Origin: Gemmatimonadota bacterium
Lineage (GTDB): Bacteria; Gemmatimonadota; Gemmatimonadetes; Longimicrobiales; Gaopeijiaceae
NCBI GenBank assembly: GCA_018678395.1
Contig: JAHHMJ010000498.1
Coordinates: 1-16,687, forward strand
Direction: 5' to 3'
DNA length: 16,687 nt
Below the pieces are notes generated by a model. The model had not been told where the DNA came from. It saw only the letters and a program-made list of their open reading frames with translations, and did no database searches. The translations under genes were made by a program, and so were the position numbers. Position 1 is the first letter of the stretch; each line of letters starts with the position of its first letter. Below, in pieces: positions 7,640 to 15,357 of this stretch.

Positions 7640-8839
7640 ATGATGATGACGACGACGAAGCACATGGCCCGGGCGTTCGGTCTGGCGGCCGCCGCCTCGC
7701 TGGCGCTCGTCTCCGGAGCGTCCGGCCAGAGCGACGACGCATGGTTCGCGTACCTGGGCTGCTGGGAGTCGCTGGACGGTGCGGGGCCTGCCCTGTGCAT
7801 CCGCCCGACGCTCGACGGCGTCGAGCTCACCCGGGTCGCCGACGGCGAGATCGTCGATCGGGAGCCCATCTCCAGCGGGCCGCGTGCGGCGATCTCCGAG
7901 CGCGAGGGGTGCCGGGGTGAGCATACGGCGGCCTTCTCGGCCGACAGTCGCCGGGTCTTCCTGACATCCGAGTACGCCTGCGAGGGCGGGACGAACCGGA
8001 GCGAGCGCGGCATCTTCGCCCTGCTCGGGCCCGACGAGCTCCTCGACGTGCGTTCGGTGGACGTCGATGGAGAAGCGGTGGCCTGGGTCCAGAGCTACCG
8101 GGCCGCCTCGCCCACGATCGGTCAGGAGGCCGGCGTGGCCGATCTGCCCCGCCCGGGAATGGCCCTCGAGACCGCTCGGCGCTCCGTGGCCCGCTCGATC
8201 GACGTCGACGACGTGATCGAGGCCCACGAGGCGGTCGGTGCGGCCGCGACCGAGGCCTGGGTCGCCGAGACCGGCGATCGCTTCGACCTGGACGCCCAGA
8301 CGCTGGTAGCGCTCGCCGACCGGGGTGTTCCCGCCGAGCTGCTCGATCTCATGATCGCCGTCTCGTACCCCGAGCGCTTCGCTCTGGCGGTCGACGACCG
8401 TGGCCCGTACGCCGAAGCCATGGCGCCTTCGGCGGGCCGCCTCCCGGCGCGTGGCGTCACGAGGGGCTGGGCCGGTTCGGGTTGGGGGAATCCCTTCTTC
8501 TGGGATCCGTTCTACTTCAGCCCGTTCGGATATCGGTACTCGCGCTACAGCTACGGACCGTACGGCTGGGCCGGTGGCTGGTACGGCAACCCGGGCACGA
8601 TCATCGTGAACCCCGGCGGCTCCGCCTCGTCCAACAACGGTCGGGTAGTGCGCGGCCGTGGGTACACGCGGGGCGGCTCGCGGTCATCGCCGCCGGCTTC
8701 GACCGGGACGTCGACGTCGGTCGGGCGCAGCGGTGGATCGTCCAGCGGCACGGCCTCGTCGGGTGGCGGGACGGGGTCGACCCGGACGCCGCCGGTACGG
8801 CGCGCGAAGCCGCGTGGCGGGGGCGGTGGTCTCTTCTGA
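7640..8839 (+). CDS. Exported protein of unknown function with aromatic/Gly segment and disordered Gly/Ser/Arg tail
   Basis: The product is 399 residues if started at ATG 7640. Three ATGs stand in a row (7640, 7643, 7646) behind GAGGAG at 7631-7636; spacing suits the second or third slightly better. A signal peptide ends near ASG at residue 29. The mature N-terminal domain has four cysteines (41, 53, 91, 114), compatible with two disulfides in the periplasm, within a small beta-rich unit (LGCWES, LCIRP, GRCRGEH-like context). A helical segment follows at about 190-255 (VDDVIEAHEAV to LLDLMIAVSYPERFAL). Residues about 277-318 are packed with Trp, Phe, Tyr and Gly, and the last 80 are Gly, Ser, Thr, Arg and Pro repeats ending GGGGGLF. 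I do not recognise a named family. Coupling to the barrel gene suggests an envelope or surface partner. An upstream in-frame GTG at 7598 overlaps the previous gene and is less likely. Confidence 0.75.
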   Translation: MMMTTTKHMARAFGLAAAASLALVSGASGQSDDAWFAYLGCWESLDGAGPALCIRPTLDGVELTRVADGEIVDREPISSGPRAAISEREGCRGEHTAAFSADSRRVFLTSEYACEGGTNRSERGIFALLGPDELLDVRSVDVDGEAVAWVQSYRAASPTIGQEAGVADLPRPGMALETARRSVARSIDVDDVIEAHEAVGAAATEAWVAETGDRFDLDAQTLVALADRGVPAELLDLMIAVSYPERFALAVDDRGPYAEAMAPSAGRLPARGVTRGWAGSGWGNPFFWDPFYFSPFGYRYSRYSYGPYGWAGGWYGNPGTIIVNPGGSASSNNGRVVRGRGYTRGGSRSSPPASTGTSTSVGRSGGSSSGTASSGGGTGSTRTPPVRRAKPRGGGGGLF

Positions 8840-8860
8840 GGCTCTCCGCCGGACCGAGTC

Positions 8861-8878
8861 CCGCCGGATGACCGGCGG
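8861..8878. terminator. Short GC hairpin, first of two in tandem
   Basis: CCGCCGG and CCGGCGG form a perfect 7-base-pair stem around an ATGA loop, 21 bases after the stop of the Gly-rich protein gene. With the second hairpin it probably ends the two-gene unit. Confidence 0.45.
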
Positions 8879-8882
8879 CTCG

Positions 8883-8916
8883 CGAGGCCCGCGTACCTCT
8901 CGGTGCGCGGGCCTCG
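8883..8916. terminator. Perfect 11-base-pair hairpin, second of two in tandem
   Basis: CGAGGCCCGCG at 8883-8893 and CGCGGGCCTCG at 8906-8916 are exact reverse complements around a 12-base loop, followed by GTTCGTAG. This is the stronger of the two hairpins and the probable end of the transcript covering 6877-8839. The remaining gap to 9027 holds only a possible -10 (TATGTT at 8996-9001) for the next gene, with no good -35. Confidence 0.65.
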
Positions 8917-9027
8917 GTTCGTAGGGGGCCCGGTGCCACGAGGCGGAGCCGCTCAGGTCGACGGCGGGAACTGCCGATCCTCTGGCGACCGAGGGTATGT
9001 TTCCGGGGTCCCCATCCAGTCGCCGTC

Positions 9028-12000
9028 ATGCGCCTTCGTCCGCTGATCCACCCGTCGTCGGTCCTTCTTCTCCTGGGACTCTCCGCATGCGGCGGAGACG
9101 GGGGTGGCGGAGGCGTCGAGCCGGACCCCCGGGACGCCGTGCAATCGGTCACCGTCTCGCCCTCCACCGACCGGGTGCCGCTGGGTGGCGCCGTTCAACT
9201 CTCGGCGACCGTTCGCGACGGGCACGGGAATCCGGTCGGGGTGACGCCGATGTGGACCTCGTCGGCCACGGCGATCGCAACGGTCGATGCGTCGGGACGA
9301 GTCACGGGAGTGGCCCCCGGAAGCGTCACCATCACCGCGACCGCCGGAGGACGCTCGGGGACTGCGGGGATCGAGTCGTTCGATCCCAACCCGCCGGCCG
9401 CGCCCAGCGGTGTGAATGCGGTCGCCGTCGATGATTCCGCGATCGAGGTCTCATGGACGGACCGCTCGGCATCGGAAACCCACACGCTGATCCGTCGTGA
9501 ACTCGTCGGAGCCGCAGGCGGTGCGCCGCCCGCGCTCGTTCAGGCGGGATCCGTCCCGCCCGACGTGACGACGTTCCGGGATGCCGGACTCCCCCCGGGT
9601 ACGGCCTATCGGTATCACGTCGAGGCCTGCAACGACGCGGGCTGTTCCGGGCCCGTACCGGCTGCGGACGTGGTGGCGACGTTTCCGACGCTCTCGATCG
9701 ATACGACCGACCCGCTGCCGTCGGGGCAGGTCGGGCTCGCTTACGACATCACGCTTCAGGCGTCCGGCCCGGACGCCACGTGGGCCCTGGTGGACGGGGC
9801 GCTTCCTGCGGGTCTCGGCCTCGCGGACGACGGCACCCTCGCCGGTACGCCCACCGAGGGCGGGACCTTCGGCTTCACCGTGATGGCCGAGGGCGGCGGG
9901 CAGATGGTGACCCGGGCCTACTCGCTCGTGATCGTGACGCCACCCGTCATCACGACGAGCACGCTGCCCGAGGGCGTCTCCGGGACGCTCTATTCGACCG
10001 GGCTCGTCGCCGTCGGCGGAGACGGGGCGTTCGTCTGGTCGGTGGAGAGCGGCGCCCTGCCTCTCGGGCTGGCGCTCGGTGCGGATGGTGTGATCTCCGG
10101 GACTCCGGCGGCCGCGGGGTCAGCGACCTTCACGGCCCGTGTGCAGAGTGCGGGGCTCGAGGCGTTCGCTCAGCTGGAACTCGACGTGTTCGCGCCCCTG
10201 GTCGTGACCACGACGACGCTGCCCTCGGCGGTGGTATCGACCGCCTATTCCACGATGCTGGGCGCGAGTGGGGGGCGGCCCCCCTACGCCTGGGTCCAGA
10301 CCGGTGGCGCGCTGCCGGACGGGCTGACGCTCGGAGCGGACGGCACCGTCTCGGGCACGGCCACGGCGACGGGCACAGCCCAGTTCGGCGCGCGTGTGAC
10401 CAGCGCCGACGGCCAGGCGGCCGAGGCCTCGGTGTCGATCACGGTCTCCGATCAGGTGATCGCTCCGACCGTCACGACCTCGACCCTGCCGGACGGCGGC
10501 GTCGGCGCGGCCTACGCCGCACAGGTCGAGGCGACCGACGGGGACGGCCAGTTCTCGTGGGCGGTGATCACGGGCGCCCTTCCGCAGGGGGTCGCGCTCG
10601 ACACGGACAGCGGCGACCTGACCGGCACGCCGACCGTCGCCGGCACCTTCGACGTGACCGTGGAGGTGACCAGCGCGGGCCTGACCGGGACGGCGGACCT
10701 GCAGGTGGTCGTCCACGAGGAACTCGTCATCGGCACGACGTCGCTGCCCGACGGGATCACGGGTGCGGCCTACTCCGGGCCCGTATCCGTATCGGGTGGT
10801 GACGGTACGCCCACCTTCGCCCTCGCCTCCGGCACCTTGCCGCCCGGGCTCGCCCTGGACGCGGGCACGGGCCTCATCGACGGGACGCCCTCGGCGGCCG
10901 GAACCGCGAACCTCGCGGTCGAGGTCACCAACGTCCTCGGGCAGCGGGACGAACGTCCGCTGACGCTGTCGATCTTCGACCCGCTGGCCATCACGACGGC
11001 CAGCCTCGCGGACGGGGCCGTCGGGACGCCCTATTCCGAGTCGCTCTCCGCGACGGGGGGCGATGGGTCCTACGCGTGGACCGTGATCTCCGGAGGCCTG
11101 CCGGCCGGCCTGTCCCTGAACGGGAGCTCGGGCGTCATCTCCGGGACACCCGCAACGACCGGGACCACCGCGGTGACTCTCCAGGCCACCTCGGGTGACG
11201 GCCAGACAACGTCTTCGGCGTTGTCCATCACGATCGGGTCGGGTCCGCCGACCATCACGACGACCACGCTCCCGGGCGGGACCACCGGGGTCGCCTACGG
11301 TCAAACGCTGCAGGTCACCGGCGGCGATGGCTCCTACGCCTGGTCCATCACGGCCGGCGGTCTGCCGAATGGGCTCACGCTGGGCGGCTCCGATGGGTCG
11401 ATCTCGGGAACGCCGACTCAGGCGGGGACGTTCGACTTCACTGCCGAGGTGACGAGCGCCGGGGCTTCCGATACACAGGACCTGTCGATCACCATCGGCG
11501 GCGCACCGATCGTCTTCGAGCGATCGCACCTGCCGGGTGGACACGTCGGTGTGGCCTATTCCGCCACTCCGGATGCAGCGACCGGTGGCGGTGGAGCGCT
11601 GACCTACTCGATCACCGGTGGTGCGCTGCCCGGCGGGCTGTCGCTGGATGCCAGCAGCGGAGCGGTCACGGGGACACCCACCACGCCCGGCATGGCCTTC
11701 TTCGAGATGACGGTCTCCGACGGGTCCGCCTCCGCCTCGGTGATCTTCGGCTTCACCATTTCGACCGTGGGGCCGGCGGCCTTCAACATCTTCGGAGTCA
11801 ACGTCGCCGACGAGATCCCCTCGGCCCCGATCCAGACCGCCATCAACGACGCCTTCGCCCGGTACGAAGCCGCGATCACCGGCGACGCGCCCGACGTCAC
11901 GCTTCCCGGGAGTGGGGCGGACTCGTCCTGCGGAGGCCGGTATCCGCTGTTCCACGGCGTAAGCGTGGACGACGTCGAGGTGGTGATGAACATCGCCGCC

Positions 12001-12612
12001 ATCGACGGGCCCGGCGGGATCGCCGGCCAGGCGGGCGTGTGCGGGTACGTGCGTTCGTCGGCCCCGCTCACCATCACCGCGCAGCTCACCCTGGACGCGG
12101 CCGACGTGGACGGTCTGAGCGCGCCCCTTCGGTTCGCGCTCGTCTTCCACGAGCTGGGCCACGGTCTCGGCATCGGGTCGGGGGTCTGGGGGGCGCTGGG
12201 ACTCATGACGGGAGCCGGAAGCGCGACGCCGCAGTACACGGGCGCCGGAGGAGTCGCCGAGTTCCAGGGCGCGCTCGGTCAGACCGGGAATCCCCCTCTC
12301 GAGAACGACGGCGGCGCCGGCACCCGTGATTCGCACTGGGACGAGCAGTTCTTCGACACCGAGATCATGACGGGCTGGCTCGACGGGGCGGGCAACCCCA
12401 TCTCACGGCTGACCGTAGCCGCATTCGGCGACCTGGGCTGGACCGGACTCGCGCTCGGCACGGCCGATGCGTATTCGGTGCCGGCGTGCAGTCCGTCGTG
12501 CAGCCCGCCCGCGGGCGTCCCCGGACTGGAGACGAAGATCCCCCTGCTCGACGACGTCCTGCACGAACCGCTTCTCCCCCTCGATCCACCGCCCCCGTCG
12601 CGCCGCGACTGA
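9028..12612 (+). CDS. Surface lipoprotein: BIG2, FN3, eight putative-Ig repeats and leishmanolysin-like (M8) zinc metalloprotease domain
   Basis: The 1194-residue product begins with a lipoprotein signal (LSAC, Cys21) and a Gly-rich linker. A BIG2-like domain spans about 38-114 (ATVDASGRVTGVAPGSVTITA) and a fibronectin type III domain about 121-218. Eight repeats of roughly 86 residues follow (222-912), each with the He_PIG pattern: TTLPDG, G-x-x-Y-S, GGDG-x-Y-x-W, G-x-LP-x-GL-x-L and G-x-I-x-GTP. The catalytic part (about 919-1152) starts FNIFGV and has HELGHGLG (His1041, Glu1042, His1045). The third His of the usual metzincin motif is absent nearby; instead SHW carries His1103, 58 residues later, and EIMTG gives the Met-turn Met1114, followed by SRLTVAAFGDLGW. 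That arrangement is specific to M8/leishmanolysin-type enzymes. The expected job is extracellular or surface proteolysis with the Ig stack as stalk. There is no clear ribosome binding site before the ATG. The gene converges on the next with 8 bases between stops. Confidence 0.9.
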   Translation: MRLRPLIHPSSVLLLLGLSACGGDGGGGGVEPDPRDAVQSVTVSPSTDRVPLGGAVQLSATVRDGHGNPVGVTPMWTSSATAIATVDASGRVTGVAPGSVTITATAGGRSGTAGIESFDPNPPAAPSGVNAVAVDDSAIEVSWTDRSASETHTLIRRELVGAAGGAPPALVQAGSVPPDVTTFRDAGLPPGTAYRYHVEACNDAGCSGPVPAADVVATFPTLSIDTTDPLPSGQVGLAYDITLQASGPDATWALVDGALPAGLGLADDGTLAGTPTEGGTFGFTVMAEGGGQMVTRAYSLVIVTPPVITTSTLPEGVSGTLYSTGLVAVGGDGAFVWSVESGALPLGLALGADGVISGTPAAAGSATFTARVQSAGLEAFAQLELDVFAPLVVTTTTLPSAVVSTAYSTMLGASGGRPPYAWVQTGGALPDGLTLGADGTVSGTATATGTAQFGARVTSADGQAAEASVSITVSDQVIAPTVTTSTLPDGGVGAAYAAQVEATDGDGQFSWAVITGALPQGVALDTDSGDLTGTPTVAGTFDVTVEVTSAGLTGTADLQVVVHEELVIGTTSLPDGITGAAYSGPVSVSGGDGTPTFALASGTLPPGLALDAGTGLIDGTPSAAGTANLAVEVTNVLGQRDERPLTLSIFDPLAITTASLADGAVGTPYSESLSATGGDGSYAWTVISGGLPAGLSLNGSSGVISGTPATTGTTAVTLQATSGDGQTTSSALSITIGSGPPTITTTTLPGGTTGVAYGQTLQVTGGDGSYAWSITAGGLPNGLTLGGSDGSISGTPTQAGTFDFTAEVTSAGASDTQDLSITIGGAPIVFERSHLPGGHVGVAYSATPDAATGGGGALTYSITGGALPGGLSLDASSGAVTGTPTTPGMAFFEMTVSDGSASASVIFGFTISTVGPAAFNIFGVNVADEIPSAPIQTAINDAFARYEAAITGDAPDVTLPGSGADSSCGGRYPLFHGVSVDDVEVVMNIAAIDGPGGIAGQAGVCGYVRSSAPLTITAQLTLDAADVDGLSAPLRFALVFHELGHGLGIGSGVWGALGLMTGAGSATPQYTGAGGVAEFQGALGQTGNPPLENDGGAGTRDSHWDEQFFDTEIMTGWLDGAGNPISRLTVAAFGDLGWTGLALGTADAYSVPACSPSCSPPAGVPGLETKIPLLDDVLHEPLLPLDPPPPSRRD
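9691..11763 (+). repeat. Eight tandem putative-Ig (He_PIG) coding repeats
   Basis: Each unit is about 255-265 bases and encodes one putative-Ig domain of the lipoprotein. Units 6 and 7 are close even at DNA level: a stretch at 11061-11079 recurs in unit 7 near 11324 with only two differences. The divergence between most units shows the array is old, while the local identity leaves room for unequal recombination. Confidence 0.85.
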
Positions 12613-12620
12613 CGGGTTCT

Positions 12621-13571
12621 TCAGACCACGGCGGATTCCAGGATCGTCAGCGTGTCGGGGCCGCCAACCAGCGCGGCCCGGCATCCCAGGGGGAGCGCCC
12701 AGTGGTCGCGTACGTGGCCGAAGGGCAACCCGGACACGGCGGGCACTCCGACCGTATCCGCCCAGCGCCGGAGCACGGCGTCGACGGCCTCCGACTCGGT
12801 GTCGGCACCCCCGGTGAATCGTCCGAAGGCGAGCCCGGCGACCTCCGCGAGCAGCCCCGAGCGCGCCAACTGGACCATCATCCGGTCGACGCGGTAGGCG
12901 GGCTCGCCGACGTCTTCGAGCAGGAGGATCCGCCCTCGGGTCGAGAGGGCGTCGCGGGTACCGCACGAGGCGGCGACCAGGGCCAGGTTGCCGCCGTGGA
13001 GGCGACCTTCGACCCCAGCGCCCGGGCGCGTCGCGAGCGCATGGTCCGGCGAAGCGCGGAGCACGCCGGCGGGCTCCGGCTCGGTCAGGAGCCGCTGCAG
13101 CCAGTCGAGGGCCGAGGCCTCGACGTCGCCGGTGCCGTGGGGTCCGTGGAACGACACGACCCCCAGGGCCGCATGGCGGAGGTGGAGCGCGGTGTTGTCG
13201 CTGAAGCCGATGAACGGGATGGGATCGACGAGTTGTCGCCGCAGGTCCAGTCGATCCGCGATACGGGTCGTGCCGTGGCCGCCGCGCAACGCCCAGACCG
13301 CGTCGACCGTGGGGTCGTCGAACGCGCCCTGGAGATCGGCGAGCCGGCGGTCGTCCGGCCCCGCCAGGAACCCGTCGCGAAGCCGAGCGGAGACTCCGGT
13401 TCGAGGCTCCCACCCCAGGGCGCGCACCCGCGCCTCCGCGGCTTCGACCGCCGCGGCTTCGAGAGGACCGGCAGGCGCGACGAGTGCGACGCGGGAGCCC
13501 GGCCGCAGTCGACCGGGTTTGCGCGGAGGCGAGGGAGGCCGCGGTGGGCGGGGTGGAGCTTCGGGAATCAT
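12621..13571 (-). CDS. ldcA: S66 family LD-carboxypeptidase (LdcA/MccF-like)
   Basis: The product is 316 residues from ATG 13569-13571, the usual size for peptidase family S66. It has no signal peptide, only a Pro/Arg-rich start, so it is probably cytoplasmic. The Ser-Glu-His triad is visible in family context: Ser124 in GFSDNT, Glu219 in LLLEDVGEPAYRVDRM, and His286 in GLPFGHVRDH, at nearly the positions known in characterised LD-carboxypeptidases. RPGSRVALVAPAGP (residues 23-36) and ALRGGHGTTRI are further S66 hallmarks. Family roles are cutting the L,D bond of murein tetrapeptides during peptidoglycan recycling or, in MccF members, detoxifying microcin C-like peptide-nucleotides; the sequence alone does not separate these. 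The frame is open upstream to 13889, but that part lies inside the divergent transpeptidase gene. It converges with the protease gene and diverges from ggt. Confidence 0.9.
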   Translation of the reverse strand: MIPEAPPRPPRPPSPPRKPGRLRPGSRVALVAPAGPLEAAAVEAAEARVRALGWEPRTGVSARLRDGFLAGPDDRRLADLQGAFDDPTVDAVWALRGGHGTTRIADRLDLRRQLVDPIPFIGFSDNTALHLRHAALGVVSFHGPHGTGDVEASALDWLQRLLTEPEPAGVLRASPDHALATRPGAGVEGRLHGGNLALVAASCGTRDALSTRGRILLLEDVGEPAYRVDRMMVQLARSGLLAEVAGLAFGRFTGGADTESEAVDAVLRRWADTVGVPAVSGLPFGHVRDHWALPLGCRAALVGGPDTLTILESAVV

Positions 13572-13656
13572 GTGGGGAGTATGGCCTTTCCGACGCCCAC
13601 GAACCACACTGCGTGCGACGAGGACCGTGCGTGTCCAGCCGCCGCCCGCCTCATCG

Positions 13657-15357
13657 ATGACCCCACCCGCCGATCTTCCGCCCGTGTCCTTCGCACCCCG
13701 TTGGCCCTCGACCTTCCAGCCCGGCCCTGCCGAGGCTTCCTCCTCGCGGGGCGAGCGGGGTGCCGTCGCGTCGACCGATGTGCTCGCGACCCGGGTGGGC
13801 CTGGACGTACTCGCGGGCGGCGGGAACGCGGTCGACGGGGCCGTGGCGGTCGCGCTCGCGCTGGCCGTGGTCAATCCCGAGGCCGGCAATCTGGGAGGGG
13901 GTGGGTTCGTGTTGTTGCGGTGGGCGGACGGCTCGGTGCACGCGCAGGATCATCGGTCGACAGCGCCGGCCGCCGCGACCCCCGACATGTTCTGGGCGGC
14001 CGATGGAGGGGTGTCCGAGGCCTCGGTGATCGGCCCGCTGGCCGCTGCCGTGCCGGGCTCGGTCGCCGGCCTCTTCGACCTGCATCGTCGGTGGGGGCGG
14101 CTCTCCTGGGGACGGCTCGTCGAGCCCGCCGTCGGTCTCGCCCAGGGCTTCACGGTTCGTCCCCGCTATCTGGAGTCGCTGCCCCCGCACATCGTCGACG
14201 GGCTGTCGCGCTTCCCCGAGTCGGCGGCGGTGTTTCTTCCCGGAGGGGAGCCGCCCGCGGTCGGGTCCACCCTCGTCCAGTCCGACCTGGCCGACACGCT
14301 GCGGCGGCTGCGCGACAACGGCGTGGACGGGTTCTACACCGGGCCTACCGCCGACCGGCTCGTCGATGGCGTACGGGATGCGGGGGGCGTGATCACGCAT
14401 GAGGATCTCGCGTCCTATCGCCCGGTCTGGCGCGCTCCCGTCCGCTTCGCCTGGGGCGACCACACCGTCTGGTCCATGCCGCCGTCGTCGTCGGGTGGGG
14501 TCACGCTCGCGCTCGCCCGCCACGCCCTGGGCGCTCGACCGTCGGGCCTGCAGCCGTGGCATGACGTCGATCACCTGCACTGGGTGATCGAGGCGTGGCG
14601 CCGGGCCTTCGCCGATCGCAATCACTGGCTGGGCGATACCGACGCGGTCGACGTGCCGCTCGAAACGCTCCTCGATCCCGCGTACGGGCGGACCCGGGGT
14701 GGGGATATCGATCCGGGCATGGCCACCCCTTCCGCCGCCGTGCGTCCGGGTGCCGTCCCGCCGCCGGAGGGGCGCCACACGACGCACGTCTCGGTCGTCG
14801 ACGAAGACGGTGCGGCCGTGTCGTACACCACGACGCTCAACACGTGGTACGGCAGCAAGATGGTGGCACCGGGTACCGGTGTGCTCCTCAACAACGAGAT
14901 GGACGACTTCACTGCCCGCACGGGGGTTCCCAACTTCTTCGGCCTGATCCAGGGCGAGGCGAATGCCATCGCACCCGGAAAGCGCATGCTGTCGGCCATG
15001 ACCCCAACGATCGTGACCGGCCCGGACGGGGGGCTTCGACTGGTGGTCGGCAGCCCCGGCGGAGCGACCATCATCACCACGGTCTTCCAGGTCGTGTCGA
15101 ACGTCGTCGACTACGGCATGTCCCTGCCCGACGCGGTGGCGGCCCCGCGGGTACACCACCAGCATCTCCCGGACCGGATCGACGTCGAGCCGGGCGGGCT
15201 TTCGATCGAGGTGATCGCCGCACTGCGCGAGCGCGGCCACACCGTGGTGGAGGCGAAGGAGCGGTGGGGTGACGTGGAGGCCGTGGAGGTCCTGGCTGAC
15301 GGGATTCTCGAGGCGGTCGCCGATCCCCGCCGCGGTGGGAGGGCGTTGGCACGATGA
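13657..15357 (+). CDS. ggt: Gamma-glutamyltranspeptidase (glutathione hydrolase)
   Basis: The product is 566 residues from ATG 13657. It matches the bacterial enzyme along its length: GAVASTDVLAT, GGGNAVDGAVAVALAL, NPEAGNLGGGGF, Arg100 for the gamma-glutamyl carboxylate, and MPPSSSGG. The self-cleavage site is His374/Thr375 in HTTHVSVVD, so Thr375 becomes the nucleophile of a 192-residue small subunit, as in E. coli. Asn395, Glu414 and Asp417 (LLNNEMDDF) sit at substrate-contact positions, and SPGG (466-469) forms the oxyanion region. LSAMTPT has Ala where E. coli has the second Ser. The enzyme transfers or hydrolyses gamma-glutamyl groups, for example of glutathione. No signal peptide is seen from this start, unlike periplasmic homologues. 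In-frame ATG 13570 and GTG 13627 are alternative starts; none has a good ribosome binding site. The stop overlaps the next start. Confidence 0.94.
   Translation: MTPPADLPPVSFAPRWPSTFQPGPAEASSSRGERGAVASTDVLATRVGLDVLAGGGNAVDGAVAVALALAVVNPEAGNLGGGGFVLLRWADGSVHAQDHRSTAPAAATPDMFWAADGGVSEASVIGPLAAAVPGSVAGLFDLHRRWGRLSWGRLVEPAVGLAQGFTVRPRYLESLPPHIVDGLSRFPESAAVFLPGGEPPAVGSTLVQSDLADTLRRLRDNGVDGFYTGPTADRLVDGVRDAGGVITHEDLASYRPVWRAPVRFAWGDHTVWSMPPSSSGGVTLALARHALGARPSGLQPWHDVDHLHWVIEAWRRAFADRNHWLGDTDAVDVPLETLLDPAYGRTRGGDIDPGMATPSAAVRPGAVPPPEGRHTTHVSVVDEDGAAVSYTTTLNTWYGSKMVAPGTGVLLNNEMDDFTARTGVPNFFGLIQGEANAIAPGKRMLSAMTPTIVTGPDGGLRLVVGSPGGATIITTVFQVVSNVVDYGMSLPDAVAAPRVHHQHLPDRIDVEPGGLSIEVIAALRERGHTVVEAKERWGDVEAVEVLADGILEAVADPRRGGRALAR

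Noticed and set aside
9691..11763. Regular DNA repeats as a possible CRISPR-like array
   Set aside because: The units are about 260 bases, in frame, diverged, and encode Ig domains; there are no short identical repeats with unique spacers.
12169..12180. Metalloprotease motif judged broken because HELGHGLGIGS lacks the third His at the usual metzincin position
   Set aside because: The M8 family takes its third His from a distant SHW segment, which is present at residue 1103 with the Met-turn after it, so the site is complete.
10120..12336. Minus-strand frame of 738 codons opposite the Ig-repeat protease
   Set aside because: The composition is Arg/Gly/Asp-rich and low in hydrophobic residues, and its repeats only mirror the Ig array. 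No start signal is seen. The plus-strand product has clear domains.
13572..13889. Extended N-terminus of the S66 protein into the ggt coding region
   Set aside because: The additional 106 residues are Ala/Ser/Pro/Arg-rich shadow sequence of ggt, and the family's normal length is met from 13571.
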